Part shown: piece after piece, positions 36,068-46,514 of the stretch
How positions within the stretch are numbered: the first letter of the stretch is position 1
How the letters are laid out: every line of letters begins with the position of its first letter
From: an uncultured Sulfurovum sp.
GTDB taxonomy: Bacteria > Campylobacterota > Campylobacteria > Campylobacterales > Sulfurovaceae
Length of the DNA stretch: 57,221 bases
Assembly (NCBI GenBank): GCA_902727895.1
Contig: CACVAP010000002.1
Coordinates: 1-57,221 of the forward strand
Direction: 5' to 3'
Translations under genes and position numbers: made by a program
Notes under the pieces: model-generated
What the model was told of the DNA's origin: nothing
What the model saw: only the letters and a program-made list of their open reading frames with translations
Database searches by the model: none

Positions 36068-36781
36068 TTATCGTTCTCTCTTATATGTATTATATTCATT
36101 ATCAATGCATTCTTGCATTGTATTTTTAAGTTCATCGTACCAGCCTTTATTGGCTTTAGAGACTTTAAATGGCTCTAGGTAGGTGATGTGAACAGTTGCA
36201 TTATGAGCAGTTTTGTCATGCTCATTGAGAAGCTTTTTACTATTTGTAATAACAATAGGTTGAATAGTAAGCTCAAACTTTTCAGCTAAGATTTTAGTCC
36301 CACCTTTAAAAGGTAAGAGTTCTTGTCCATCTGTTCTCGTTCCTTCAGGAAATATACTAATGACTCTTTTTACTGGACTGTGAATGGTCTCTTTTGTGTC
36401 ACGTAAGAGTTTTACTAATCCAGCTTTATTTTCTCTGTCTACTTCTATCATTTTTGGTAGCTTAAGAAGGTATCCAAACCATGGTGCATCAAAGAGTTGC
36501 TTTTTAGCAACCCAACGTATATCAGTATTACTATCGGCCTCTAGAGAAACAATATCTATAATACCTTGATGATTGGAAATAAACATATCTACAGAATTAT
36601 CTCTAATCCCGTGTGAAATAATCTTTCCACCTAGTAAAAAGATAATAACCCTATTCCAATAGTGGAGAATACTTGATTTTCTCTTAGAAAAAATCATCAT
36701 AAGAGGCACCATAATTCCAGCTGCTATAAAAGATATGGTAGCAGCACCATAGTAAAATCTAGTCTTGGCAAAGATCTTCAT
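36068..36781 (-). CDS. plsC: 1-acyl-sn-glycerol-3-phosphate acyltransferase
   Basis: 237 residues. It makes phosphatidic acid from lysophosphatidic acid at the inner membrane. The catalytic HX4D motif is SNHQGIID; FPEGTRTDG and the KGGTKILAE segment are the next acyltransferase blocks. An N-terminal membrane helix (about 10-30) is visible. The start overlaps the end of the SH3-domain gene by 23 bp. Linkage purQ-SH3 protein-plsC matches Campylobacter (Cj0514-0516). Confidence 0.94.
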   Translation of the reverse strand: MKIFAKTRFYYGAATISFIAAGIMVPLMMIFSKRKSSILHYWNRVIIFLLGGKIISHGIRDNSVDMFISNHQGIIDIVSLEADSNTDIRWVAKKQLFDAPWFGYLLKLPKMIEVDRENKAGLVKLLRDTKETIHSPVKRVISIFPEGTRTDGQELLPFKGGTKILAEKFELTIQPIVITNSKKLLNEHDKTAHNATVHITYLEPFKVSKANKGWYDELKNTMQECIDNEYNTYKRER

Positions 36782-37775
36782 GTTTAATCCATCCTACAGT
36801 TCCATTTTTATATTCGATTTTAACAAATTCATTACGCTCAGCAAGTTTCGTTGTGTTATATCTTTTATCAATATGAATAGAGGTTGTACTATTTGATGAA
36901 GGTACAATGTAAAGTGGCGATCCTTCTTTAATACAAACAGTGGCTAAAGCAGTGTAGAAAGTGAGTAATACAGCAGCAGCAAGAACAGCCATAACAAGAT
37001 AAAAGAAGTCTTTTTTCCATAGGAAAAGTAAAACAAATACAATAGCTAGGGTAAGTAAGGTATATTTCTTAAGTGCTTCAAAACTATCATCTTTAGGGTT
37101 TAGGTCGGTTTGTGCTGCTACTGAACCATCATGCATTTGAATAGGAATACTTTTTTCTACAAAAGTTTCTTTAATGGTGTCAAAATAAGAAAAGTTGAGT
37201 TCTGTTTGTTCAGTTGGCAATACTATGTAATAGTGTATTTCCATTTTAGAACCATCACGTTTTATATTTTCTGTACCATCTTTAAGCGCAGAAGGTATAT
37301 AAATATCTTCTAAGTTCGCATCATGTGCTTCAAATGAAATAGCTATCAAGTTTGTTTTCACATCATAAACAGAAACTTGATGGTTCTTTATTTTAAGACC
37401 AGAAGCAATGACTCCTGAAAAGTTTTTATTATTAGGGATTTTTTGAACAGGTATTTTGAGAGCAGGAAGAACTTTATCTTTGCCATTGAAGTTTACTACA
37501 ACTTTAGGAATAGAAAAAACTTTTTCGGTTGTCTTAAAATAAAAAGTATAAAAAGTTTTAGGACCATTTTGAATTATAACAGGTTCATCTAAAACAGGCT
37601 TTTTATCTCCATGAAAATTAAAAGATATATTCTCACCTTTTTCTCTACTACTTGTTAAAAAACTAATAGGAAAAACTTGCTTTTCATATACTTTTTTGGG
37701 GATGTAACTGTATTCTACATCTCCAGCAAAGAGACCTACTGTTAAAGCTAGTAGAAAAGCAATGAATATTTTCAT
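36759..37775 (-). CDS. Exported membrane protein with C-terminal SH3-like domain (Cj0515-type)
   Basis: 338 residues: signal peptide (MKIFIAFLLALTVGLFAGD), a periplasmic beta-rich region (about 18-230) resembling BatD-type repeats, two adjacent membrane helices (about 237-275), and a C-terminal bacterial SH3-like segment (about 280-338, ending VKIEYKNGTVGWIKHEDLC). SH3-like domains often bind peptidoglycan, but their topology here (after the helices) needs care. The role is unknown. It sits between purQ (one-base overlap) and plsC (23-bp overlap), the conserved Campylobacter order. Confidence 0.75.
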   Translation of the reverse strand: MKIFIAFLLALTVGLFAGDVEYSYIPKKVYEKQVFPISFLTSSREKGENISFNFHGDKKPVLDEPVIIQNGPKTFYTFYFKTTEKVFSIPKVVVNFNGKDKVLPALKIPVQKIPNNKNFSGVIASGLKIKNHQVSVYDVKTNLIAISFEAHDANLEDIYIPSALKDGTENIKRDGSKMEIHYYIVLPTEQTELNFSYFDTIKETFVEKSIPIQMHDGSVAAQTDLNPKDDSFEALKKYTLLTLAIVFVLLFLWKKDFFYLVMAVLAAAVLLTFYTALATVCIKEGSPLYIVPSSNSTTSIHIDKRYNTTKLAERNEFVKIEYKNGTVGWIKHEDLCQD

Positions 37776-38449
37776 TATGCTATGAGTCCTTCAAGCATTT
37801 TTATACCATCATCAGAACCTAAAATGTTTTCTAAAGCACGTTCTGGGTGAGGCATAAGTCCAAATACATTTTTGTTCTTATTACAAACACCAGCAATAGA
37901 AGTTACTGAACCATTGACAATAATTGGTTCACCTTTATCATCTGAATAGCGTACTAAAATTTGCTCATTGGCTTCAAGTTCTTTGAATCCAGCTTCATCA
38001 ATATAGTAGTTACCATCTGCATGAGCAATTGGAATGTTAAGTATTTCATCTTTGTCACATTTCTGTAAAAAGTCATTAGTGTTATTAACAATTTTTAACG
38101 TTTGAAATTTTGAAATAAAATGTAATCCAATATTTCTTTTTAATGCACCAGGAAGTAGACCTACTTCTGTTAAAATCTGAAAACCATTACAAATTCCTAA
38201 AACTTTCCCACCATTGTTAGCAAACTCAATAACAGTTTGCATAACAGGGGAAAACTGAGCAATAGCACCAGAACGTAAGTAGTCACCGTAAGAGAACCCA
38301 CCAGGTACAATTACTAAGTCAGTCTCTTCTGGTAAATCAGTCTCTTTATGCCATACTACTGTTGTAGTACAGCCCAGTTTCTCAAAAGCATACTTAGTAT
38401 CTAGGTCACAGTTTGTACCCGGAAATTGTAAAATTGCTACGTGTTTCAT
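37775..38449 (-). CDS. purQ: Phosphoribosylformylglycinamidine synthase, glutaminase subunit PurQ
   Basis: 224 residues, class I glutamine amidotransferase. The nucleophile is the Cys of VLGICNGFQ; FPGTNCDLDT near the start and LMPHPERAL near the end (His/Glu of the triad) complete it. It supplies ammonia from glutamine for purine ring formation together with PurS and PurL (purL not in window). Its ATG shares one base with the purS stop and its stop with the next start, so the genes are translationally coupled. Confidence 0.97.
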   Translation of the reverse strand: MKHVAILQFPGTNCDLDTKYAFEKLGCTTTVVWHKETDLPEETDLVIVPGGFSYGDYLRSGAIAQFSPVMQTVIEFANNGGKVLGICNGFQILTEVGLLPGALKRNIGLHFISKFQTLKIVNNTNDFLQKCDKDEILNIPIAHADGNYYIDEAGFKELEANEQILVRYSDDKGEPIIVNGSVTSIAGVCNKNKNVFGLMPHPERALENILGSDDGIKMLEGLIA

Positions 38450-38688
38450 TAGATTAACTCTATTGTGTAGTCTTCAATAACAGTATTGGCTAAAATATCT
38501 TCAGCCATTTTTGTAACTTCTTTCATTGCATCATCTTTGTTTGTAGAAGTTAGTTTAAGAACAATTTGTTTACCCATACGAACATCTTCAACACCTTCAA
38601 AATCCATAGCATCTAATGCATGGTGAATTGCTTTTCCCTGAGGGTCAAGAACCCCTTCTTTTAAAAATATATTTACAATTGCTGTCAT
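38449..38688 (-). CDS. purS: Phosphoribosylformylglycinamidine synthase subunit PurS
   Basis: 79 residues. KEGVLDPQGKAIHHALDAMDFEGVEDVRMGK is the family pattern. PurS bridges PurQ and the small-type PurL in the three-part FGAM synthase. It is placed between purC and purQ with one-base overlaps at both ends, ensuring near-equal expression. Confidence 0.95.
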   Translation of the reverse strand: MTAIVNIFLKEGVLDPQGKAIHHALDAMDFEGVEDVRMGKQIVLKLTSTNKDDAMKEVTKMAEDILANTVIEDYTIELI

Positions 38689-39407
38689 TACTTTACTTCT
38701 CCTAAAATTCTTTTTAATACTTCTTCGTAGGCAACTTTGAGATCACCCAGACCTTTTCTAAATCTGTCTTTATCCATACTCTCACCTGTCTCATTATCCC
38801 AAAATCTAAAGTTATCAGGACTAAGTTCATCAATCAAGATAATGTTTCCGTTTAGATCTCTACCAAACTCTAATTTAAAATCAACAACAGTCATACCTTT
38901 ATCAGCAAAAAACGCTTGCATTATAGTATTGACTCTTCTCGCCATATAACGAATGTAATCTAGCTCATCACTATTTTTTACTAGTTCTAAAATAAGACAA
39001 TGCTGGTCATTTAGTTTTGGATCACCAAGTGCATCATCTTTATAGTCAAATTCAACCAAAGTAAATGGAAGTACTTTACCATTTTCAAGACCAAGATTTT
39101 TACTTAAACTACCTGTGGCAATATTTCTAACAATAACTTCAATGAGGATAACCTCACATTTTTTATGAAGCATGTTGTTATCATCAAGCATTTCAACAAA
39201 GTGTGTTGAAACACCTTTGTTATTCAATACTTTAAAAAGTTCAGTTGATATTTTGTTATTTAAGGCACCTTTCCCCTCTTCACTAGACTTCTTTTCACCA
39301 TTAAATGCAGTTAAATCATCTTTGAATTCAGAAATTAAAAGCGTGCTATCTTCTGTATTCCAAATTCTTTTTGCTTTACCTTCATAGAGTAAGGTTGTTT
39401 TGTTCAT
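38688..39407 (-). CDS. purC: Phosphoribosylaminoimidazole-succinocarboxamide (SAICAR) synthase
   Basis: 239 residues. It ligates aspartate to CAIR in purine synthesis. Signatures are [15 protein letters not shown] at the start, [17 protein letters not shown] in the middle, and [29 protein letters not shown]. Size is standard. It follows ctp by 31 bp and overlaps purS by one base. Confidence 0.97.
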   Translation of the reverse strand: MNKTTLLYEGKAKRIWNTEDSTLLISEFKDDLTAFNGEKKSSEEGKGALNNKISTELFKVLNNKGVSTHFVEMLDDNNMLHKKCEVILIEVIVRNIATGSLSKNLGLENGKVLPFTLVEFDYKDDALGDPKLNDQHCLILELVKNSDELDYIRYMARRVNTIMQAFFADKGMTVVDFKLEFGRDLNGNIILIDELSPDNFRFWDNETGESMDKDRFRKGLGDLKVAYEEVLKRILGEVK

Positions 39408-39438
39408 TATTATCTTGTCCTTGTTGTAAATTAAAGTT

Positions 39439-40746
39439 TTACTTGTTTGTAATCATTAAAGCTTTGAGAATGTCAACAGCCGATTTAAGTTGAGAATCTT
39501 TATAGATTTGCTCTTCCGTAATTACTGTTTTATCTTCATTCTCATCTTCTTTTTCTTTTTTACCATCTACTTTTTCAAGTTCGCTCTCTAAGTGTTTTTG
39601 TAAATCTTTTTCTTTTATAGAAATACCTTCTTCAGCTTTTTTGATTTCACCGAAAGAAACCTCAACGTCTGGTGTTACTCCAACAGCTTGGATTGTTCTT
39701 CCACTTGGTAAGTAGTAACGTGCAATTGTTAAACGTAAAGCCTCAGTTTGGCTAATAGGCATAACAACTTGAACAGAACCTTTACCAAATGTTTTATTAC
39801 CTATAACAACAGCTCTGTTATGGTCTTGTAATGCACCTGATACAATTTCTGAAGCAGAAGCTGAACCACCATTTACTAAGATAACAAGAGGGGTTTTCAA
39901 GTCAGTATCTGCTGTACTTGCATTGTAAACAAGGTTTTCTTCAGCTATTTTACCTTTTTGGCTTACAATAGCACCTTCGCTAACGAACATATCAACCACA
40001 CCAATGGCTTGGTTAAGTAGACCACCTGGATTATTTCTTAGGTCAAGTACAATTCCCTTTCTATTAGGATTCTTACTAATACCTTCTTTAAGTCCTTGTA
40101 CTACTTTTTGATCAAATGAGGTAACACGCATGTACAAGATATCATCACCGATGGTTTTAGAATAAACTGATTGGATTTCTATAATATCTCTAATGATTTC
40201 AATTTTAAGAGGTTTCATTGCCCCTTTTCTAACAACAGTTAACTCAATGGCTGTTTTAGGTTTCCCTCGCATAATAGAAACAGCTTTATCAATGGTCATA
40301 CCCATGGTTGCTAATTCATTAATTTTTAAAATGATGTCACCAGCTTTAATACCAGCTTTATCAGCAGGAGTACCTTCAAGTGGCGCAATAACAGTTAAAG
40401 CACCATCTTTCATACCAACTGTAATTCCAAGCCCACCAAATTCTCCATGTGTTTGAACTTGTAATTCTTTAGTTTCCTTAGCATCCATAAATGATGAGTG
40501 TGCATCAAGATTTGAAAGCATACCCTTTAGCGCATTATCAATAATGTCTGAGGCATTAATATCATCAACATATTGTTCTTCTATAAGTTTTACAATTTTT
40601 GAAAATTTTAAATAAGCTTCTAATTTAGAAGTTTGATCACTGTGTTTGTCGATATTGTCAGCTTGTAGAGAAGTTGATAAGATTACTGCAGCTGCCACAC
40701 TTGAGATGAAGCCTAAGAATATTGCTTTTTTGTTTTTAATTATCAT
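39439..40746 (-). CDS. ctpA: Carboxy-terminal processing protease (S41 family, CtpA-type)
   Basis: 435 residues: an N-terminal signal or anchor (about 7-28), a helical region, PDZ domain (about 95-175, with [11 protein letters not shown] and [14 protein letters not shown]) and the S41 tail-specific protease core. The catalytic dyad is Ser297 in GGSASASE and Lys322 in TFGKGSVQ, 25 residues apart as in Prc and D1P. The C-terminus carries a highly charged tail. It processes periplasmic proteins. It leads the minus-strand ctp-purC-purS-purQ-SH3-plsC run known from Campylobacter (Cj0511-0516). Confidence 0.93.
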   Translation of the reverse strand: MIIKNKKAIFLGFISSVAAAVILSTSLQADNIDKHSDQTSKLEAYLKFSKIVKLIEEQYVDDINASDIIDNALKGMLSNLDAHSSFMDAKETKELQVQTHGEFGGLGITVGMKDGALTVIAPLEGTPADKAGIKAGDIILKINELATMGMTIDKAVSIMRGKPKTAIELTVVRKGAMKPLKIEIIRDIIEIQSVYSKTIGDDILYMRVTSFDQKVVQGLKEGISKNPNRKGIVLDLRNNPGGLLNQAIGVVDMFVSEGAIVSQKGKIAEENLVYNASTADTDLKTPLVILVNGGSASASEIVSGALQDHNRAVVIGNKTFGKGSVQVVMPISQTEALRLTIARYYLPSGRTIQAVGVTPDVEVSFGEIKKAEEGISIKEKDLQKHLESELEKVDGKKEKEDENEDKTVITEEQIYKDSQLKSAVDILKALMITNK

Positions 40747-40941
40747 TTAGTTGTTATTTATCCCATCATTTTTATAAAGGGGTACATTTTATCTAAAATT
40801 GATAAAAATTTAATGATTTTTATACTATGTTGTTTTACAATTATTGTTAATAAAGAGATTTTGCGACTAAAGTAGCATTTTTTTATCAAAATTTATATTA
40901 GAATGTTGCATAGATATTAAAATAATGAATAGGATATAAAC

Positions 40942-43515
40942 ATGAGCATATTAGAAAAGTTAACCCATCAAATGAGTGCGTCAGTTGAATCAGCTGTTTC
41001 TCTAGCACTGCACAATAAAAATCAAGAAGTAGATCCTCTGCATATTATGTGGGGACTATTAACAAATAGTAGTTCACTTTTGCAACAAGCATTAAATAAA
41101 ATGAGTGTTGATAAAGCTGCTATTGAACTGGAAATAAAATCATTAACAAACAAACTTCCAACTGTTTCATCAGTAACTAAAGAGAGCATTCGTCTTTCTC
41201 AAAAACTAGTGACAACCCTACAATCTGCTGAGGGTGTTATGGCAGCAAATGGAGATTCGTATCTTTCTGTGGATACTTGGATTATAGCCAATATAAACGA
41301 GACTTTTCTCAAAGAAGCTATGGGTAAATATGTTGATCTCTCAGAGTTAAAAAAGACGTTAGAATCTATTCGTGGAGGGAAAAATATTGACTCCCAAAGT
41401 GGTGATGAATCGTTAGAAGCGTTGGATAAGTATGGTATAGATTTAAATCAAAAAGCAATAGATGGAGAATTGGATCCTGTAATTGGAAGAGATGAAGAAG
41501 TGCAACGAATGATGCAGATTTTGATTCGTAAAACTAAAAATAACCCTATTTTAATTGGTGAACCAGGAACAGGTAAAACAGCTATTGTTGAAGGTTTGGC
41601 ACAACGTATTGTTAACAAAGAAGTACCTTTAAGTTTACAAAACATGCGTGTTATCTCATTGGATATGAACCGTTTAATTGCTGGTGCAAAATATAGAGGA
41701 GAGTTTGAAGACAGACTTAAATCGGTTATTGATGAAGTAAAGGCGTCTTCAAATATTATTCTGTTTATTGATGAAATTCACACCATTGTAGGTACAGGTG
41801 CTGCTGAGGGTGGAAATGATGCTGCGAATATTTTAAAACCAGCATTAGCACGTGGGGAGTTACATACTATTGGAGCCACAACGCTTAAAGAGTATAGAAA
41901 ATACTTTGAAAAAGATACAGCATTACAAAGACGTTTCCAACCTGTTAAAGTAGGTGAGCCAAGTATTAATGAAGCTTTACAAATTTTACGTGGAATTAAA
42001 GAGCGTTTAGAATCGCATCATAATGTGAGCATTACAGATGCTGCATTGGTTTCAGCTGCAAAGCTTTCTGATCGTTATATTACAGACCGTTTTTTACCTG
42101 ATAAAGCAATTGACCTTATTGATGAAGCAGCAGCAGAACTTAAAATGCAAATTGAATCTGAACCTACTGATCTTGCTAAGGCTAAACGTGCTTTGACTAC
42201 TTTACATGTTGAAAAAGAAGCGTTGCTTATGGAAGAGGGTGATAAAAATGCCACACGTCTTAAAGAGTTAGAAAAAGAGTTGGCTGATATGGAAGAAGAA
42301 AAAATTTCATTACAGAGTCAGTTTGACAATGAAAAAGAAGTTTTTAATGATATTGCAGCACTTAAAAGTGAAATTGAGTCTTTAAAAACCAAAGCAAGTG
42401 TTGCAGAACGTGAAGGTGATTTTTCTAAAGTAGCTGAAATTACACATGGACAAATACCAGCAAAAGAACAAGAAGTCGATGTTTTAGAAAATCGTTGGAA
42501 AGAGATGATGAAAGAAGGAACACTTCTTAAAAACTCTGTGGATGAAGAGATGATAGCATCTATTGTAAGTCGTTGGACAGGTATTGCTGTAAATAAAATG
42601 TTACAAACTGAAAAAGATAAAATTTTAAATGTTGAAAGCATTTTAAATGAAGAAGTGATTGGACAAAATGAAGCATTACATGCTGTTGCGAGAGCTATTA
42701 AACGTAATAAAGCAGGACTTAGTGAGCTTAACCGTCCAATAGGTTCGTTTATGTTCTTAGGACCAACAGGTGTGGGTAAAACACAAGTGGCGAAGACCTT
42801 AGCTAAGTTTTTATTTGATTCAGAAAAGTCACTCATTCGAATTGACATGAGTGAATATATGGAGAAACATGCAGCTTCACGTTTAGTCGGAGCTCCTCCT
42901 GGTTATGTGGGGTATGATGAAGGTGGACAGCTTACTGAGGCAGTCCGAAGAAAACCTTACTCTGTAGTACTTTTTGATGAGATTGAGAAAGCACACCCTG
43001 ATGTCTTTAACACACTTTTACAAGTTCTTGATGATGGTCGTCTAACAGACAGTAAAGGCGTAACGGTAGATTTTAAAAACACCATTATTATTATGACATC
43101 AAATATTGCTTCAGATAAAATCATGAAGTATACAGATAAAAATGAAAGAGAAGTTGCTGTAAATGAAGAGTTAAAAAGACACTTTAAACCAGAGTTTTTA
43201 AACCGTTTAGATGACATTGTTACTTTTAATCCTCTTGACCTTGAAGCCATTACAGGAATAGTAGATATTTTATTTGAAAGCATAGAGAAAAAATTAGTAA
43301 GCCGTGACATTAAAATCAGCCTTAGTCCAGCTGCTAAAGCTTATATTGCACAAGTAGGTTTCGATCCAGACTATGGAGCAAGACCTCTTAAAAGAGCATT
43401 GTATGATGAGGTAGAAGATAGATTGGCAGAGTTAATATTAGAAGACAAAGTAGTTGAAGGTTCCTCTGTTGCCTTTGATGTTGTTGATGATGAGATGGTA
43501 GTTACAGTTAACTAA
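40942..43515 (+). CDS. clpB: ATP-dependent disaggregase ClpB
   Basis: 857 residues, the full family length. It contains an N-terminal Clp_N domain (1 to about 145), AAA+ domain 1 with Walker [10 protein letters not shown] and Walker [10 protein letters not shown], the coiled-coil middle domain (about 400-520) that defines ClpB rather than ClpA, and AAA+ domain 2 with GPTGVGKTQ and [14 protein letters not shown]. No ClpP-binding IGF/L loop was noticed. It resolubilises aggregated proteins with DnaK. No CIRCE or HspR-type operator was recognised in the 195-bp upstream spacer. A weak hairpin follows the stop. Confidence 0.97.
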   Translation: MSILEKLTHQMSASVESAVSLALHNKNQEVDPLHIMWGLLTNSSSLLQQALNKMSVDKAAIELEIKSLTNKLPTVSSVTKESIRLSQKLVTTLQSAEGVMAANGDSYLSVDTWIIANINETFLKEAMGKYVDLSELKKTLESIRGGKNIDSQSGDESLEALDKYGIDLNQKAIDGELDPVIGRDEEVQRMMQILIRKTKNNPILIGEPGTGKTAIVEGLAQRIVNKEVPLSLQNMRVISLDMNRLIAGAKYRGEFEDRLKSVIDEVKASSNIILFIDEIHTIVGTGAAEGGNDAANILKPALARGELHTIGATTLKEYRKYFEKDTALQRRFQPVKVGEPSINEALQILRGIKERLESHHNVSITDAALVSAAKLSDRYITDRFLPDKAIDLIDEAAAELKMQIESEPTDLAKAKRALTTLHVEKEALLMEEGDKNATRLKELEKELADMEEEKISLQSQFDNEKEVFNDIAALKSEIESLKTKASVAEREGDFSKVAEITHGQIPAKEQEVDVLENRWKEMMKEGTLLKNSVDEEMIASIVSRWTGIAVNKMLQTEKDKILNVESILNEEVIGQNEALHAVARAIKRNKAGLSELNRPIGSFMFLGPTGVGKTQVAKTLAKFLFDSEKSLIRIDMSEYMEKHAASRLVGAPPGYVGYDEGGQLTEAVRRKPYSVVLFDEIEKAHPDVFNTLLQVLDDGRLTDSKGVTVDFKNTIIIMTSNIASDKIMKYTDKNEREVAVNEELKRHFKPEFLNRLDDIVTFNPLDLEAITGIVDILFESIEKKLVSRDIKISLSPAAKAYIAQVGFDPDYGARPLKRALYDEVEDRLAELILEDKVVEGSSVAFDVVDDEMVVTVN

Positions 43516-43829
43516 TATTAAATATTTTGAAATAGTGAAGAGAATTATTTATAGTTCTCTTCGTATTGAATAAGGCTTTAAGCGTTAATTTTAGATAATA
43601 AAAAGAGTTAATAAATTAGATTAGTTTTTGGAAAATATTCCACAGCATATTTAAACTTATAAAAGTGAATTAAACAATCACTTTATCTATTTTTTAACTA
43701 AAATAAACGGAAAGTACTCGAAAGATAAAATATTTTACGTAAATTTAGACAAAGATATGTTTTTTTTTATGATTAATAATAAAATTTATGATATGATTTT
43801 ATGAATTAAAAAAACTCAAAGGAACATTT
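43516..43829. other. 314-bp AT-rich intergenic region between clpB and the repeat lipoprotein
   Basis: No gene was found. It holds a hairpin GAAGAGAA/TTCTCTTC (43537-43562, 8-bp stem, 10-nt loop, no clear T-run) that may end clpB transcription, and overlapping TATGAT -10-like boxes (43787-43797) about 35 nt before the lipoprotein start, with AAAGGA as RBS. Confidence 0.5.
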
Positions 43830-45263
43830 ATGCTATCTAAAACCACATTGGCACTATCGGCAATTACATTATCTCTATTAACAACAGGGTGTACATCAAC
43901 ACCATCAAAAGTTGAGGCAAAAGCTCCTATTACTAAAGCAGTAGCTCAAAAGACAAATGATGGTTCATTTAGCCTTCCAAATGCTAAATCTGGTATGTGT
44001 TACGGTAAAGTAGTTATTCCAGAGACTTATAAAACAGTATCAGAAAAAATGTTAGCTACACAAGCAGACACAAGATTAACAATTATTCCTGCAACTTATA
44101 AAAATGCTACAGAAAGAGTTTTAGATACAGCTGCTAGTACAAAAATTGTTGCTGTTCCTGCTGCTTATAAAACTGAAACTAAAACTGTAACAGTTTCACC
44201 TGCATACACAGAATGGAGAAATGGTACTCATCCAGAAGCAAGAGTAGCTTCATCTGCTGTTTTAGCATCTGCAAAAGCTGGTGGAATTGACTTAGCAGCT
44301 GCTAAATCTGGTTCTTGTTACTATGAGTTTTATGCTGCGCCAGTATTTAAAAGTACAAGTGAAAAAGTTTTAGCTACAGCTGCATCTAGTAGAATTGTTA
44401 CTCAACCAGCTGCGTTTAAAATTGGTACTAAAAAAATCTTAGTAACGCCAGCATCAACAAAATTAGTTAAAGTTCCTGCTACATATAAAACTGTAACTGA
44501 AAGAGTTCAAGTATCTCCAGCTAGTAAAGTTTGGAAAGAAACTAAATGTACAGATACAGATTGTGCTGTAGAAGAGATGATGTGTCTAGTAGATATTCCA
44601 GCAGTATACAAAACAGTTTCAAAGCAAGTTGTTGTAACTCCTGAAACTACAAAAAGTGTAACTATTCCAGCTGAGTATAAAACTGTTGAATCAAATCAAT
44701 TAGCAGCTGCAGCATCTACTAAAACAATTAATATTCCAGCAACATACAAAACATTAACAAAAACTCAAAAAGTTTCTGATGCAAGATATGTTTGGTCTGA
44801 TTCTTTAATTGAAAAAGATGGTATGTCTAGAACATCAGCAGTTGTTTGTAAAGTAACTATTCCTGAAGTAACTAAACAAATTACTAAAGACGTTGTAGCT
44901 CAAGCAGCATCAACAAAAACAATTACTATTCCAGCAACTTACAAAACTGTTCAAGTAACTAAACTTGTAACACCTGAAACTACTAAGAAAACTGTTATTC
45001 CAGCAACTTACAAAACTGTTACAAAACAAGTTAAAGTTTCTGAGCAATCAGTTAGATGGATGCCTGTACTTTGTAAATCAAGTATGACAATTGAAACTAT
45101 TTCTAAAATCCAATCTGCATTAACAACAGCAGGATTTAATACACCAGTAACTGGTACTTTAGATGCAGCTACAAAAGCGTCAGTTAAAGCTTACCAAACT
45201 AAAAATGGTTTAACTGTATCTGGTCTTTCTATTGATACTCTTAAAAAATTAGGTGTACTTTAG
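43830..45263 (+). CDS. Repeat-rich lipoprotein with C-terminal peptidoglycan-binding domain
   Basis: 477 residues with signal peptide and lipobox LTTGC. The body is four super-repeats, C57-W129, C163-W235, C252-W322 and C340-W410 (71-73 residues each), every one starting with Cys and ending with an aromatic W. Each contains three short units of the type IPATYKTVTKxVxVxxAST. The C-terminus (about 417-477) is a PG_binding_1 domain: ISKIQSALTTAGFNTPVTGT then LDAATKASVKAYQTKNGLTV. A lipid anchor at one end and a wall-binding domain at the other suggest a tether between outer membrane and peptidoglycan, with the repeats as a beta-rich spacer (inference). Monocistronic, ended by a very strong terminator. 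Confidence 0.85.
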   Translation: MLSKTTLALSAITLSLLTTGCTSTPSKVEAKAPITKAVAQKTNDGSFSLPNAKSGMCYGKVVIPETYKTVSEKMLATQADTRLTIIPATYKNATERVLDTAASTKIVAVPAAYKTETKTVTVSPAYTEWRNGTHPEARVASSAVLASAKAGGIDLAAAKSGSCYYEFYAAPVFKSTSEKVLATAASSRIVTQPAAFKIGTKKILVTPASTKLVKVPATYKTVTERVQVSPASKVWKETKCTDTDCAVEEMMCLVDIPAVYKTVSKQVVVTPETTKSVTIPAEYKTVESNQLAAAASTKTINIPATYKTLTKTQKVSDARYVWSDSLIEKDGMSRTSAVVCKVTIPEVTKQITKDVVAQAASTKTITIPATYKTVQVTKLVTPETTKKTVIPATYKTVTKQVKVSEQSVRWMPVLCKSSMTIETISKIQSALTTAGFNTPVTGTLDAATKASVKAYQTKNGLTVSGLSIDTLKKLGVL

Positions 45264-45271
45264 TCTATAAC

Positions 45272-45311
45272 TTAACAACAACTTTTTTAAGTTGTTGTTA
45301 ACCCCTTTTTC
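45272..45311 (+). terminator. Strong intrinsic terminator after the repeat lipoprotein
   Basis: TTAACAACAACTT (45272-45284) and AAGTTGTTGTTAA (45289-45301) form a perfect 13-bp stem around TTTT, followed by CCCCTTTTT. Confidence 0.93.
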
Positions 45312-45502
45312 TTCTTTTCTAAACTTCTTCTCTTTTTTAGCTTTTTTATAAAATTTTTACAACAAACTCCATTGTTATTTTGTATGTTCTATAAAGTTAT
45401 ACCGTGTTTGATATATTTGAATAAAGTATTTAATTTTATTTAATACTGCAATTTTTTATGTCATCTCTATACACAGACTAAGTTTTTAGGGCATACTTAT
45501 TA

Positions 45503-46366
45503 ATGACTAAAAATATTCGTTTACTCTCAATCTTAGAACACCTGTCTACCCACCCTAAAGCATCAGTTAAAGAGTTGGCTTTACTCTATAATGTTACGTC
45601 AAAAAGTATTCAAAATGATTTTCAGATTTTAAATGACTATTTAGGAGATAGGCTTCTTAAAAAAGGAGACACTTACCGACTACTAAATACAGATAGTTTT
45701 TCTAAAATCTTTAAAAGTAATCCTCAAACAATTAAACGTTTTTTACAGCTGGTGTCTATGGTAGATGCTAATTTTTATGATGAGTTTGTAAATGACAATG
45801 CTGAACTACTCAAAGAGCTAAATTTAAATACTACATCAGTGTATCAGATAGAAAATAGTCCTTATGAGCAATTAAGTGTGGAAAATAAAAAGGTTTTAGA
45901 AGAGTTAGCATCTTTTATTAGCCATAGAAACTATATAAATATTACCTACAGCCATTCAAATATTGACACAGTTGTGTATATGCATTCTATTCCTCTAAAG
46001 ATCTTGTTACTTAAAGAAAATTGGTATTTAGCTGTTTTAACAACGAATAATGTAGACAACAATAGCATCTTTAAAAAGCTACGCATTAATTTTATTAGCA
46101 ATGTACAAGAGAGTAAACTTGAACCAAAACATTTTCATTCGGATCATACGGAGAAAGTTAAGGCTGAAAGGTTTTTAAAAAGGCTTCAATCACCTTTTAG
46201 TGATATGGATAGGATAAGTTATAAGGTTGTGTTAAAAGTCTCTTTAGAGGTTGCACGTTACTTCAAAAGTAAACAATATCTTAAATCTCAAAAGCTTATA
46301 AAAGAGTTAGATAATGGGGATGTCTTGTTTAGCTATGAGATTAGTAATGACTGTACAAGTAGTTGA
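45503..46366 (+). CDS. WYL-domain transcriptional regulator, C-terminus apparently broken
   Basis: 287 residues. The N-terminal winged HTH of the HTH_11/DeoR type (RLLSILEHLSTHPKASVKEL, then NVTSKSIQNDFQILNDYLG) is followed by a WYL domain (about 135-220: NITYSHSNIDTVVYMHSIPL, then KENWYLAVL). WYL regulators sense nucleic-acid-like ligands and often control phage-defence loci. The reading frame stops abruptly after YEISND-CTSS. Immediately downstream, in the +1 frame, lies VVEPLYLKEKIVENIEKF, which looks like the normal family C-terminus, so a deletion with frameshift probably removed the link. It stands just upstream of the MBL-protease pair, 148 bp away, and may have regulated it. Confidence 0.82.
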   Translation: MTKNIRLLSILEHLSTHPKASVKELALLYNVTSKSIQNDFQILNDYLGDRLLKKGDTYRLLNTDSFSKIFKSNPQTIKRFLQLVSMVDANFYDEFVNDNAELLKELNLNTTSVYQIENSPYEQLSVENKKVLEELASFISHRNYINITYSHSNIDTVVYMHSIPLKILLLKENWYLAVLTTNNVDNNSIFKKLRINFISNVQESKLEPKHFHSDHTEKVKAERFLKRLQSPFSDMDRISYKVVLKVSLEVARYFKSKQYLKSQKLIKELDNGDVLFSYEISNDCTSS

Positions 46367-46427
46367 ACCTTTGTATTTAAAAGAGAAGATAGTTGAAAAT
46401 ATAGAAAAATTTATGAAAGAGGTATAA
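46353..46427 (+). pseudogene. Out-of-frame remnant of the WYL regulator C-terminus
   Basis: In the +1 frame relative to the regulator, codons from 46353 read VQVVEPLYLKEKIVENIEKF and continue to MKEV and TAA at 46425-46427. Many WYL proteins end with a comparable (V/I)xxPxxLKxxxxxxxxxF segment. The expected preceding stretch (usually a W-x-P-containing helix) is absent, so a short deletion seems to have joined the frames wrongly. Confidence 0.6.
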
Positions 46428-46514
46428 AAACGAAAGGTTTGGGAATTTAGTTTTTGTATGATTGTGTATATCATTGGTTTGATTGACTGATAATTTTATT
46501 AAAAAGGAAATAAA

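Noticed and set aside
40747..40941. CIRCE or HspR-type heat-shock operator before clpB
   Set aside because: I looked for the TTAGCACTC-N9-GAGTGCTAA and HAIR patterns and saw none.
42318..42848. Open frame antisense to clpB (also 42957-43310)
   Set aside because: Shadow of the ClpB middle and second AAA+ domains; Ser/Phe/Leu-rich translation typical of reversed coding sequence.
43998..45059. Repeats suggestive of a CRISPR or satellite array
   Set aside because: The periodicity is in amino acids of one long reading frame, nucleotide repeats are imperfect, and there are no constant-length spacers.
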